A stretch of DNA of 64,000 bases from Saccharomycodes ludwigii (Eukaryota; Ascomycota; Saccharomycetes; Saccharomycodales; Saccharomycodaceae). Under the pieces are notes generated by a model. The model saw nothing but the letters and a program-made list of their open reading frames with translations. It did not search any database and was not told the origin of the DNA. This document shows, one piece after another, positions 40,001-51,500 of the stretch; position 1 is the first letter of the stretch, and each line of letters begins with the position of its first letter. A program made the translations under genes and the position numbers. Where the stretch lies: NCBI RefSeq assembly GCF_020623625.1, contig NC_060200.1, positions 2,996,001 to 3,060,000 of the forward strand. The letters run 5' to 3'.

Positions 40001-42248
40001 GACTGGTACATTTACTTCGACTATTGGTACTACTGTAGTTACCACAACCGGTACTGATGGTAAGCCAACCACCTCTACTACCTACACAGTTGAGACTCCA
40101 GAAACCAACGGTGTTACTACCACTTACACACCATGGACTGGTACATACACTTCAACTGTTGGTACTACTGTAGTTACCACAACCGGTACTGATGGTAAGC
40201 CAACCACCTCTACTACCTACACAGTTGAGACTCCAGAAACCAACGGTGTTACTACCACTTACACACCATGGACTGGTACATTTACTTCGACTATTGGTAC
40301 TACTGTAGTTACCACAACCGGTACTGATGGTAAGCCAACCACCTCTACTACCTACACAGTTGAGACTCCAGAAACCAACGGTGTTACTACCACTTACACA
40401 CCATGGACTGGTACATTTACTTCGACTATTGGTACTACTGTAGTTACCACAACCGGTACTGATGGTAAGCCAACCACCTCTACTACCTACACAGTTGAGA
40501 CTCCAGAAACCAACGGTGTTACTACCACTTACACACCATGGACTGGTACATACACTTCAACTGTTGGTACTACTGTAGTTACCACAACCGGTACTGATGG
40601 TAAGCCAACCACCTCTACTACCTACACAGTTGAGACTCCAGAAACCAACGGTGTTACTACCACTTACACACCATGGACTGGTACATTTACTTCGACTATT
40701 GGTACTACTGTAGTTACCACAACCGGTACTGATGGTAAGCCAACCACCTCTACTACCTACACAGTTGAGACTCCAGAAACCAACGGTGTTACTACCACTT
40801 ACACACCATGGACTGGTACATTTACTTCGACTATTGGTACTACTGTAGTTACCACAACCGGTACTGATGGTAAGCCAACCACCTCTACTACCTACACAGT
40901 TGAGACTCCAGAAACCAACGGTGTTACTACCACTTACACACCATGGACTGGTACATTTACTTCGACTATTGGTACTACTGTAGTTACCACAACCGGTACT
41001 GATGGTAAGCCAACCACTTCTACCACCTACACAGTTGAGACTCCAGAAACTAACGATGTTACTACCACTTACACACCATGGACTGGTACATACACATCCA
41101 CTATTGGTACTACTGTAGTTACCACAACCGGTACTGATGGTAAGCCAACCACCTCTACTACCTACACAGTTGAGACTCCAGGATTTGGTTATTTCAATAC
41201 CACTAGCTCTAATTCATCACCATTGACTTCTATTCCAGGTACTACTAACACCGAGCCATTTACAAACCCAAGCAAAGATATCTCCACTTCAGAAACCTTT
41301 ACTAATCCAGCTCCAGGTACTACCTTCACTTCTGAAACTGTTTCTCCAGTTAATCCAACTACTGAAACACCTGTATTGCCTTCTAGCGTTACAAGAACTA
41401 CTGTGATTGTCACATCTGGCAGAACTATAACCTCGACTATCGTCACATGCGATGCTACTACCACCACTGTTCCAAACAACAACAACAATAATAATAATGG
41501 TGGTTCTAACAATTCCGGTTCCGAAGTTTATTCTGTTAGTTCTGAGACTTCCAATACACCAGTTACTGTTACTAAGACTAGTGTGTTTACCACATCTGGT
41601 AGTACCATTACTGCTACTATCACATCAACTATTGTTCCAAACAACAACAACAACAACGGTGGATCTGGTAGTTCCGAAACTGCCAATACACCAGTTACTG
41701 TTACTAAGACTAGTGTATTCACTACATCTGGTAGTACCATTACTGCTACTATCACTTCTACTATTGTTCCAAATAACAATAACAATAACGGTGGATCTGG
41801 TAGTTCCGAAACTGCTACTACACCAGTTACTGTTACTAAGACTAGTGTGTACACTACTTCAGGTAGCACTATCACATCTGTTATTACATCCACTATTGTT
41901 CCAAACAATAATAATGAGAACGGATCAGGTTCTCCAGGCAATGCTAGTGAATATGTCGAGACTATTTCTTCTGGTTCTGTTTATACCACTGTTACCAAGA
42001 GTGCCAGTGGCAACTCCGGTAATTCCAACAATGTTGTTACTAAGACCACATCCGGTGGAAAAGTTATTACCACCACTGTTCAATCAGAAACTGTTTCTAG
42101 CACAGCTGGTATTGAAGTTCAAAGTATTCAATCACAACCAGCATCTAGTGGATTAATTTCTATTTACACTGCAGGTGCTGTTTCAAACAGAATATCTACT
42201 TTCAAGATGTTCTTTACTTTATTTGTTTTGTTTTTCAATTTATTCTAA
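37011..42248 (+). CDS. Flocculin-type GPI cell-wall adhesin 1 (PA14 + 25 repeats)
   Basis: The product is 1745 aa with the layout of S. cerevisiae Flo1/5/9 adhesins. A signal peptide covers residues 1-33 (LLSTQFYLIFLCLLNRVNA). A PA14-like lectin domain spans about 35-265. It has GYFVPPSSGTYTFYLKYIDD, the adjacent Asp pair typical of the calcium-binding DcisD site, a CC pair and terminal Cys residues. Residues 271-1395 are 25 tandem 45-aa repeats (TTTYTPWTGTYTSTIGT...VETPE). A Ser/Thr region follows with three units of PVTVTKTSVFTTSGSTIT and Asn runs. The C-terminus has a hydrophobic GPI-type tail (FKMFFTLFVLFFNLF). Inferred role: surface protein for cell-cell or cell-substrate adhesion through glycans. 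Family membership is strong. Ligand is unknown. Confidence 0.95.
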   Translation: MTFEKQKGKQSSFSLLSTQFYLIFLCLLNRVNAVGLSNDTAAGCLPSVNVLATKYPGFNIEFYHYNFLSYNDTIDEGMPDFNTYQSDAYVAGGYADQGSFGSTSGVTNLTYSYFPSGDLYAIHYGKLPSNYDYDETFTLTNFTYIATGYFVPPSSGTYTFYLKYIDDLGVLSIGANSAFKCCLADSSGTDGTYQIRSIWTSEGPSGTNQIAIDMTEGVYYPIRVLHTNRQALGGIQFGYMDPNGVYTDDFSSVIYNLGDTDSSCDAPGGATTTYTPWTGTYTSTIGTTIYTTTGSDNIKTTSTIFTVETPEFEGTTTTYTPWTGTYTSTIGTSVTTSVGSDGITTTSTIYTVETPEVEGTTTTYTPWTGTYTSTIGTSVTTSVGSDGITTTSTIYTVETPEVEGTTTTYTPWTGTYTSTIGTSVTTSVGSDGIPTTSTIYTVETPEVEGTTTTYTPWTGTYTSTIGTSVTTSIGSDGIPTTSTIYTVETPEVEGTTTTYTPWTGTYTSTIGTSVTTSIGSDGIPTTSTIYTVETPEVEGTTTTYTPWTGTYTSTIGTSVTTSIGSDGIPTTSTIYTVETPEVEGTTTTYTPWTGTYTSTIGTSVTTSVGSDGIPTTSTIYTVETPEVEGTTTTYTPWTGTYTSTIGTSVTTSVGSDGIPTTSTIYTVETPEVEGTTTTYTPWTGTYTSTIGTSVTTSIGSDGIPTTSTIYTVETPEVEGTTTTYTPWTGTYTSTIGTSVTTSIGSDGIPTTSTIYTVETPEVEGTTTTYTPWTGTYTSTIGTSVTTSIGSDGIPTTSTIYTVETPEVEGTTTTYTPWTGTYTSTIGTSVTTSVGSDGIPTTSTIYTVETPEVEGTTTTYTPWTGTYTSTVGTTVVTTTGTDGKPTTSTTYTVETPETNGVTTTYTPWTGTFTSTIGTTVVTTTGTDGKPTTSTTYTVETPETNGVTTTYTPWTGTYTSTVGTTVVTTTGTDGKPTTSTTYTVETPETNGVTTTYTPWTGTFTSTIGTTVVTTTGTDGKPTTSTTYTVETPETNGVTTTYTPWTGTYTSTVGTTVVTTTGTDGKPTTSTTYTVETPETNGVTTTYTPWTGTFTSTIGTTVVTTTGTDGKPTTSTTYTVETPETNGVTTTYTPWTGTFTSTIGTTVVTTTGTDGKPTTSTTYTVETPETNGVTTTYTPWTGTYTSTVGTTVVTTTGTDGKPTTSTTYTVETPETNGVTTTYTPWTGTFTSTIGTTVVTTTGTDGKPTTSTTYTVETPETNGVTTTYTPWTGTFTSTIGTTVVTTTGTDGKPTTSTTYTVETPETNGVTTTYTPWTGTFTSTIGTTVVTTTGTDGKPTTSTTYTVETPETNDVTTTYTPWTGTYTSTIGTTVVTTTGTDGKPTTSTTYTVETPGFGYFNTTSSNSSPLTSIPGTTNTEPFTNPSKDISTSETFTNPAPGTTFTSETVSPVNPTTETPVLPSSVTRTTVIVTSGRTITSTIVTCDATTTTVPNNNNNNNNGGSNNSGSEVYSVSSETSNTPVTVTKTSVFTTSGSTITATITSTIVPNNNNNNGGSGSSETANTPVTVTKTSVFTTSGSTITATITSTIVPNNNNNNGGSGSSETATTPVTVTKTSVYTTSGSTITSVITSTIVPNNNNENGSGSPGNASEYVETISSGSVYTTVTKSASGNSGNSNNVVTKTTSGGKVITTTVQSETVSSTAGIEVQSIQSQPASSGLISIYTAGAVSNRISTFKMFFTLFVLFFNLF
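37821..41195 (+). repeat. 25 x 135-bp in-frame tandem array in adhesin 1
   Basis: The motif ACACCATGGACTGG recurs at exact 135-base steps from 37833 to 41073, with no indel between units. Units 1-13 are of a GTSVTTS(I/V)GSDGIPTTSTIY type (unit 1 is more divergent). Units 14-25 are of a GTTVVTTTGTDGKPTTSTTY type. The switch is abrupt at about 39600. Confidence 0.97.
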
Positions 42249-43680
42249 GATTGCTTTTGTAGGCAAATATTTGTTTCCAATAGTATCTGATATGTCTAGT
42301 TTATTTTTTTTTAAGTCCGTCAGTTTTTTTTTCTTTATCTCATCAAAATTTGATATTTTTTTATTTTTTCATTTTATTTTGTAGTTCGTATTTTATATTT
42401 TATAAAACAACTTGGTTTTTATAGTCTGAGTTGTTTTCTTTTCTTTTCTTTTAATTTTGAATTCTTTTTCCCCGTTGTCTCTAATATTACATTTTTTCTT
42501 TCACATAAACATCGTTCTAATTATAATCTTAAACTTCAAATAACAAATGAAAAAAACATATAAAACTATGAAAAACAATATAAGTTTATTCATTTAAGGA
42601 GAGGATAAGTGTGTGGTATATGACTCCTGTGTATGCTTTAAACCAAAGAGTGAAGATTTTAAAGTCTGCTTATATTAGACAAAATCATTTTTATTTTATA
42701 ACAAGAACCACTAATTAACTCTCATATCCATTTTTATTTTTTGTTTAATCGACATATTTTATCCTTTATTATGAAATAATTTTCTCTTTTTAATTGTTGC
42801 ATGTATTGGTTGGTTGTTGATATTGGCATGTGCGGAGTTGCTAATTCCTTATTGTTTGCTTTCTCTATTTTTACAGCCGAATACAAATTATGATATCCTG
42901 TAACATCGTTTTTTTAATAAAGTGGTTATCACGTTTAACGGAGTTTTGAGTATATTAAGATGGAGAATGCAATCCTTAAATGTCTAAGGATAGAGATGGG
43001 TTTAAAAATAACATTGGAAACCACTAATTATAGTTTTCAATACTTTATCCACTTTACAATTTTAAATGAGGTAACATAATTCAGTATTTTTAGTTTATTT
43101 GTCACTCGATGCTGATTAAAATAAACTTTAAATTATCATTAACTTAGTATCAATAAAAATCTGATCCAAACCTAATTTAACACATTCACTTGATTATATT
43201 ACATCTACTTTTGTGCTAGTTGGAATAAAAAAAAAAAAATAAGTGAAGCATAGTATTAAAACTAACCATTACTTTTATCATTAAAACCTGTTATTTGTTC
43301 TCGGTTTATTTCTGTTAGGTGATTTATTAGAAGTAATTGTGCTATCTGTTGTTACAAGGGTATAGTTTTCTTAATATATTTTTTGATCATATTATATGGC
43401 AGCCTGGTGCAGTTATAATCTCCCACAAAGTTTGTTATTGTGGATGTTTCAACTCATTTTTATCCTTGTTTTATCCTTGGTATATATGCATTACATGTTG
43501 GTTATACTGTTCTATTAAGTAATAACGTTGAAGCTTTGTTGTTGATGTAGCAATCCAATAAAAAAGCCAAGTTGAAAAAAAAAAAAAAAAATGTTGCAGC
43601 CACTTCAAAAAAAAATAAAAATTGTTTCCGTAGAAAATGCGGAAAAAAACTTTTTTTTTCAAGATTTAAATCGTAAAAAA
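41826..43680 (+). repeat. Adhesin 1 3' end and downstream flank, duplicated at 59.5-60.9 kb
   Basis: The last ~360 coding bases of adhesin 1 (41826-42183) are almost identical to 59518-59875. The shared block AAGTCTGCTTATATTAGACA at 42662-42681 matches 59902-59921. Weaker similarity continues near 43180-43215 (60402-60440) and in A-rich sequence around 43575-43650 (60725-60800). About 475 bases after the coding match are missing in the second copy. Confidence 0.75.
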
Positions 43681-44354
43681 AAAAAAAAAATATTATAATT
43701 ACTTCATTTTCAAAGCAAACATCAAAGAGTACTTTATTATATAACCATTAAGAGAAATTCAAAAGGTAAAATGGTTTTTGGCTAAATTGAAAAAAAATTT
43801 ATAACATATATTATATTTAAACACTAATCTAAAAATAAGAACCAAATCATGAAAATTATAACACCAACTTAACAAAAATTAAACATTTACAGATCACATG
43901 TTAGCAATTGAACAGACTGGGAGAGGGGGAAATTAGATACAAATGAATGGATTATTTCTTGGTGTTACCACATCATCAACAATTTTACTGGAAATGATAA
44001 ATTTTTAAGAGTATTTTGTGTTATTGTTTTTTTAGTTTACCAACCAAGATTGAATGGTAAAGATACTAACTTTTCCCTTTCTGCTTGGTAAGCAATATGT
44101 TCAATTAACTGAAGATATCATCAAATCGAATTGCTAGTTTCAATATTATTAGAGTCATAGATGCTAACTACAATTTAATTGTTGCTAGTTTGAATTAAAA
44201 ATATAGTAAAATAATTTAATTATAGCATCTACCCGCATTTTTTTTTTTTTTTTTCAGAAAATATTAAAATCAATTCATTACATACAAAAAGAAGAAAAAG
44301 AAAAAAAGGATATAAATATAAACGTAAATCTGAAACACAGCTCACAAAGCACTT
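42249..44354. other. Intergenic: 3' flanks of adhesin 1 and the methyltransferase
   Basis: There are 2,106 bases between convergent genes with no credible frame. Part of it (about 42660-43680) is the source or sister of the duplicated flank near 59.9-60.9 kb. A and T tracts lie at 43574-43590 and 43675-43690. Confidence 0.5.
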
Positions 44355-45212
44355 TTACTTTCTAGCCAAGATATAAAAAGTCCCCCATTCAACTCTTAAC
44401 TTAGTATCATCAGTCCAACCAAACTCTTCTTTCAACTCACCAACAAACATATCAGCAATATTTTTCCCCTCTCCTCCATATTTTTGTTGCCAATTGTGAT
44501 AGGCACTCCAACTATACAAATATTTTCTAAAATCAGCCATGGTATAGTCATCACTAGCAATTTGGAAAGCAGTTTTTTTGTTACTTTTCATTGGAACATA
44601 GTCAATTTTAATCACGTCTGAGAAAAGATCAGTTGGTAACTTAATATCCCTGCAAAAATTCCTCAAATATGATTTACCAGGCTGTTGCCAGCATGGGCCC
44701 ATATATCTATCATCGTCAAAAACAAATTTCTCATAAATTTCGTTTGCCTTTGGATAATCAAGAAATCTTGGTTCGATATAAGCCCAAATAGCCAACGTAC
44801 CATTAGTTTTCAAAACTTTATAAGCTTCCTTGAAGAACTTGTCCGTATCAAACCAATGAATGGCTTCAGCACAAGTGATTAAATCAACTGAATCTGGTGG
44901 GAGAACAGAGCTCAAGTTTTCAGCTTTAGAACACAAAAATTTTATAGTTTTGTCAGTGTTTTTTTGTTCAAATTCTTTTTTCATTTCATTAGCTGGTTCT
45001 AACATCTTGCTTGAAGGATCGGTACCAATAACATGATGGAAGTATTTCAATAAAGGGAAAGTTCCAATACCAGTACCACAACCAACATCAACTGCAGTTT
45101 CTCTTTCACCCTTATGATATGAAAGAATGGCGTTATATAAAGATTCAGGGTATGTTGGTCTATTATCCTTGTAATGTTTTGAATCAAACTTTTGGTCTGC
45201 AAATGTAGACAT
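44355..45212 (-). CDS. SAM-dependent methyltransferase, Tmt1/Crg1-like
   Basis: The product is 285 aa, a class I Rossmann methyltransferase. SAM motif I is VDVGCGTGIG at residues 41-50. The start MSTFADQKFDSKHYKDNRPT-YPESLY resembles S. cerevisiae Tmt1 (MSTFSASDFNSERYSSSRPS), the trans-aconitate methyltransferase, and its relative Crg1. Other shared blocks are CAEAIHWFD (residues about 113-121), LAIWAYIEPRFLDYP, WQQPGKSYLRNF and YLYSWSAYHNWQQ. The location is presumably cytosolic. Substrate is inferred only at family level (small carboxylic acids or lipid-like cytotoxins). The gene sits between two giant adhesins, an unusual setting for a metabolic enzyme. Confidence 0.88.
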   Translation of the reverse strand: MSTFADQKFDSKHYKDNRPTYPESLYNAILSYHKGERETAVDVGCGTGIGTFPLLKYFHHVIGTDPSSKMLEPANEMKKEFEQKNTDKTIKFLCSKAENLSSVLPPDSVDLITCAEAIHWFDTDKFFKEAYKVLKTNGTLAIWAYIEPRFLDYPKANEIYEKFVFDDDRYMGPCWQQPGKSYLRNFCRDIKLPTDLFSDVIKIDYVPMKSNKKTAFQIASDDYTMADFRKYLYSWSAYHNWQQKYGGEGKNIADMFVGELKEEFGWTDDTKLRVEWGTFYILARK

Positions 45213-48200
45213 TTTTTTTTTTTTTATTTTTCTTGGGGTTTTGTTAGTATGGTGACAACTATGTAGTTTTTTTTTCTTAACAAAAGTTTAAGGTTTCAAA
45301 GTAAGGGATACATTTGATCAAGAATGATCCATAGTAGATATCATTTGGTCTTACTCCTTTTATATAATTAAATTACGAGGAATGGTCTTAAGATATAAAA
45401 CAAATCTCCAAGTTTAGGAGCGATTATTTTATTTTTTTTTTTTTTTAAGGGGTAAGATCAGATTTCCTTGGCAGTTTTCGTCGATACTGGCAGAACAAAA
45501 AGGTTCCGTTTGTTTACATAAATATATACCGTTTAATTATCTCAGTAATTCACAATTGTTTGTATAGTTTATATGATTTGTTGCCGCGCCACCATGTGAT
45601 TTGTAGTAGATTTACACTCTAAACAAATAAAAGCTTGTACCTCTCTCCCTTTTTTAATATTCATGTACGTTACATATTTTAGAATACATACACAAGGCAA
45701 GTACCCCTATATCAGTTACTATCCGAACAACGCATATCCGTACACTTCGCGCTTTGAGTGTTTAAAATTATGTTAAAAAAAAAAGATATGATTCTTTCAA
45801 GTTACTCACATTTTAATACCATTATTTTTTTCATGATAAATCTAGGATAATCATAAAAAACAAGAAACCAATTTTTTTTTTCTTTCTTTCTTTAAAAGTC
45901 ATAAATTAGGCAAATGGATTTACAATTTTTTTTTTTTTGAGTGAACAACAATTCACCTGGAAACTAGCTAGCCAAAAACAAATCATCTAATCAATGTCAA
46001 AAGCATTACAAAGATTGACGGTTTTTAAAGACTCAGATTTCTTTTCAGTTGAGCATTCAAGAAAGTTGCCTTTTTCATTCAATAGTATCAGGTAGATAAA
46101 CACAGGACTAGGCGTTAGGATAATGTTTAATCCACTTTAGTTTCCACATTATATAATACATGACATTGGCTTTGTGCAGTGCCCAGGGTATTAACTTTTT
46201 CCAGCTATTAGTTTATGATAAATATGTATTACCATTAAAATGATAGAAAGCTACTCAACTTGTATTTCTAATAATTTATTTGGATTATTTTGTTTCCAAT
46301 TTTCAAGCTGCAACTATAATTGAATTGTAAACATTTGATATATTACTGGTTAGTACGAATCTGGTTGGTTATAATGAATGGAATAAGATAAAGACACTTT
46401 TAGACTCTTTAATTTATGAATTACGTAAATCATGCCACCTGCGTATTAAAAAAAAAAAAGAATTGCAATGAAACATAGGTTTATTATGAATGTGTTATAG
46501 GACTAACAATTCATATGGCATTTTTTTCTAAATCATTATATTATATCTAATAACAAGATAGACGCTTTTTGCTTTATGTTTTTTCTTCCCTTTTTTTTTT
46601 TTTTTATTTATAAAAAGAATAGTAAGACGCAGTGAAGTCAAGAATCGTATTTAGTGTAAACTTTTGTTAACACTAAATTACGTAAAACAAAAACAAATGG
46701 AAATCTGTTTATGATTTAATCTTATTTTTAACCAATCTTCTATAAAACCGTTGGAAAATATACGAGAATGTTTGTAGTATAACCATGATTTCCCCCTTTT
46801 TGTTTTAAAAAAAAAATAGCGTCAAAAATCAAACTATAAAATAACGAAGAATAAAAAAGCTACTCATAATAATACACATTCTCTTAATTTTAAAAAAAAA
46901 AATCACTTCTCTTTTCCCCTTTTTCTTCTACTCAAAAAGCTTCTGTATAAAATTACGTGCAAAGTGATTAGGAAAAAAGAATAATTTTAAATCAATATTC
47001 AACAAGTCCGAATACCGAAAAGTGAATTTTTATTTTTTGAAGAAATCTAAAAAAAAAAATTGCTCGGGGGTTTTTTTTTTTTCTTATTTTTTTTTTTTTA
47101 CTGCCATGGCTGTTAACGATATTCTTTTGATAAATTGTTTTTATTGTTCTGTTTACAAAGTTTGTTCATGGTTAAATTTGCTCAAAGAATTTATTTTTTT
47201 TAATGTAGAGAAGTGCAAGATTTACGATGTGATTTGCTAATACTGAAAAAGAAAAAGAAAAAGTTACATAAAATAATACACATTCTCCTGGGAAATAAAC
47301 CGAAATAACGCTTTTTTTTTTTTAGGTTCCATTTTGTGGATTTAAGAAAAATTAAAAAAAGAACCAATAAAAATAACAGTGCAAATCTCAAAAATAACAA
47401 GTTAAAACAAAAATTAAAAAGAAAAAACAAATGTAAACATAAGAACTATAAAACTTTTCTCTCGTCTCAATCTCTAACAATAACATTCTATCAGGTTATT
47501 TTATGTGCTTTTCTTCCTTAGAATGTTAATGAGTAAAATAAGACCAAAAATAGAAAAAAAAAAAAAGGGCAATAACAAGAGTTATAACACTGCTAAACAA
47601 TTTAGACATAATCATATTTTTTTTGGGGAAAAATGTTGACCAAGTTGTTATTTACTAAAGAATTTGTCTTATAACAACAAGAATATCATGATGGGATCAT
47701 TAATTTTATATTACAGAGCAATGGCGTAGTATAATCATACATTTTATTGCTTGCTTGTATTTCTTTGAATCCTTTTAATTTTTTTAAAAGGCGTAAGCTT
47801 TTCCCATCAAACCATTTTCTATATTACGAGTAATTTCTAAATGAACGAATTGTTCTACAGTTGTTTCTTCGAGTAACAGTTAAACCAGACTGCTAGTAGT
47901 ACTGTGTTTTGTAAGCAGGTTGTATACACCAACAAATCTCGTTCAAGTGATCTATTTGCTTAGGTATCGTTCAGAGCAGAATTATTTTTAATCCTACGAG
48001 GAATTAGTTGTGTTGGTGATTTTTTTTTTGTGATTTTATTACAGTTACAAGCAGTTGGTATTTGCTCTATACAATAAAAAAAAATGAGCATTTATATTTC
48101 TGTTAGCAACACATTTTTCACTTAAACCAAAAAAAAAAAAAAAAAAGGAAAAAAAACTTCTAAACCCTAAAAAAGGGCTTGATGTACATGCCAATCAAAA

Positions 48201-48593
48201 CGTGATTAACGGTAAACCATTAAAAAGATGAAGGAAAACGAATCTTATAAAAATAAACCAAGTCTTAAATTAGACTAATTAAAAATAAAAAAATTACACT
48301 AGCAATGTTACTTACACAAAAATAAGTATATAAATTTGAGAAAGAAAAAATAAAAAATAAAAGAACTTAATGATAATGTACAGGATAGTATATGCTAAAA
48401 AAAATAATAATTTAACCATAAAAAATTAAAAATTCACCCAAAAGAAAAAAAAAAAAAAAAAAAAAAAAATAAAATAAAATAAAATAATTATGATAGCAGC
48501 AGTCTTGTAAACTTAAACGAAACATAAAAGTAACATAAGCAACTATGTAAACCAAACCTTTTAAAAGTAGAGCAAAGCTATTGGCTAATTGGT
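45213..48593. other. Intergenic 3.4 kb: methyltransferase promoter and adhesin 2 3' flank
   Basis: No supportable gene. Only short homopolymer-biased frames occur. A short repeated phrase AATAATACACATTCTC appears at about 46868 and 47271. An A tract lies at 48446-48470 near the adhesin 2 stop codon. Confidence 0.45.
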
Positions 48594-51500
48594 TCAAAAA
48601 AATGAAATAAAAATCATAAAGAAAACACTTAATGATATAGATGGTGTGTTTTTACGAACACCAGCTGTATAAATCGAAAATGAATAAGCACTACTGTTAA
48701 CAGTTGCAGTATTGAATGATGTCGTAACTGGTTGCGTAGAAACAATTGGTGTGATAGTAGTGGCACCAGTATCAGCAGTAGTTAACGTTGTAACAATGTT
48801 ATTAGTATCGGATGTTTTGGATGTATTTTGGGTTTCACTAATATTGTTGTTATTATTGGTAGTAATGGTGGAGGTATATTCTCCGGTACTTGAAGTAGTG
48901 CTCAAAGTATCTGTGGTCGTTTTAATAGTAGTAGGCGTAGTCTTGGTGGTAAATTCCATACTATTTGTTTCAGTTGTAACAGGGTACACATGTGTGCTAT
49001 TATCAATAATTGTAGTGCCCTCATTGCTCTTAGTATTACTGTTCTCGACATTTGTGTTCTTTGAATTAATAATAGTAGAAGTAACCGCACCATTGCTAAA
49101 AGTTGTTGTCGTAGCACTATCAGTACTCGAAAGAATGTTGATACTTGACAAACTTGGTGTAATAGTAGTAGTATAACCATTCCCATTATTTTTACCGAAA
49201 GTAGATTCTGTACTAGTATATGTAACATAAGTAATATATGTCGTTGCAGAATCTGTAACTGTACTAATATTTGTAACTGTGATCGTAGTGATTGGCATTG
49301 CAGAAGAAACACTGGAAGTAAAACTATTAGGTGTAAATGACAATGAATTTGTAACAATATTACCACTCAAAACAGAACTTGATCTTGGTACATTTTTACT
49401 ATTAGTAAATGTGCTATAAGTGGAACTACTCGAACTTAATGGTAATGGTTTCGTAACATCTGCACTGCTCATAATCAAACTAGATGGTGTATAACTTTCA
49501 GTACTGCTGTAAGTTGTATAGCTGGAATTATTAAAACTTAATGGTAATGAACTTGTAGCATCTGTACTACTCATAATCAAATTAGATGATGTATAACCTT
49601 CAGTACTGCCATAGGTAATATAAGTAGAACTTTCAACAGCATCACCGCTAAATGAGTTGTAGGCTGAACTACTCATGCTTAATGGTAATGAACTTGTACT
49701 AGTCGTGCTGATAGTTGCAATGGAACTTAATGGTAATGAACTTGTAACATCTGTACTACTTGTAATCAAACTAGATGATGTAGAACCTTCAGTACTGCTA
49801 TAGGTAATATAAGTAGAACTTTCAACAGCATCACTGCTAAATGAGCTGTAGGCTGAACTACTCGCGATTAATGGTAATGAACTTGTAACATCTGTACTGA
49901 TAGTTACAATGGAACTTAATGGTAATGAACTTGTAACATCTGTACTAATACTTATAACAAAACTTGATGGTGTATGACTTTGAGTACTGCTGCGGGAAAT
50001 AGATCTAGAATTATTAAAACTTAATGGTAATGAACTTGTAGCGTATGTACTACTTATAACCAAACTAGATGATGTATAACCTTCAGTACTGCTATAGGAA
50101 ACATAAGTAGAACTTTCAACAACATCACTGCTAAATGAGCTGTAGGCTGAACTACTCGTGATTAATGGTAATGAACTTGTAACATCTGTACTGATAGTTA
50201 TAAGCGAACTTGATGGTGTATAACTTTCAGTACTGCTAGAGACAACATAAATGGAACCACTCAAACTTGATGGTGACGAAATTGTAGTAGCTGCACCGCT
50301 TCTAATCAAACTAGATGATGTATAACCTTCAGCACTGCTATAGGAAATATAGCTAGAATTATTAAAACTTAATGGTAATGAACTTGTAGGGTATGTACTA
50401 CTTATAACCAAACTAGATGATGTATAACCTTCAGTACTGCTATAGGAAACATAAGTAGAACTTTCAACAACATCACTGCTAAATGAGCTGTAGGCTGAAC
50501 TACTCGTGATTAATGGTAATGAACTTGTAACATCTGTACTGATAGTTGCAATGGAACTTAATGGTAATGAACTTGTAACATCTGTACTAATAGTTATAAT
50601 CGAACTTGATGATGTATAACTTTCAGTACTGCTAGAGACAATATAAATAGAACTACTCAAACTTGATGGTGACGAAATTGTACTAACTATACTAGAAATA
50701 ACAATGGAACTTGATGGTGCATAACTTTCGGCACTGCTATAGGTGATATAAGTAGAACTTTCAATAGTATCACTACTAAATGAGCTGTAGGCTGAACTAC
50801 TCATGCTTAATGGTAATGAACTTGTACTGGCCGTGCTGATAGTTGCAATGGAACTTAATGGTAATGAACTTGTAACATCTGTACTAATAGTTATAATCAA
50901 ACTTGATGATGTATAACTTTCAGTACTGCTAGAGACAACATAAATAGAACTACTCAAACTTGATGGTGATGAATTTGAAGTAATTGTACTAGAAGTAACA
51001 ATGGAACTTGATGGTGCATAACTTTCGGTACTGCTATAGGTAATATAAGTAGAACTTTCAATAGTATCACTACTAAATGAGGTGTAGGCTGAACTACTCA
51101 TGCTTAATGGTAATGATCTTGTACTAGCCGTACTAATAGATATAATCGGACTCGATGGCGTATAGCTTTCAGTACTACTAGAGACAATATGAATAGAACT
51201 TGCAATACTACTGCTATAGGAGCTATCGGTATAACTAATAGAACCTAATGATAGAGAACTTACAATAATATCACTACTATATGAGTTATAGGTGGAACTA
51301 CTCATACTTAATGGTAATGATTTTGTAGTAGCTGTAATACTATTTGTAATAGAACTCGATGATGGATAAGTTTCAGTGCTGCTATAGGTAATATAAGTAG
51401 AACTTTCGATAATATCACTGCTAAATGAGTTGTAGGTCGAACTACTCAGGCTTAATTGTGATAAAGTTGTAACATCTGTACTACTAATAGTGTAGCTTAA

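Noticed and set aside
48712-49366. Val/Leu-rich ORFs on both strands at the 3' end of adhesin 2
   Set aside because: They are shadows of the Thr/Ser codon bias of the real minus-strand adhesin.
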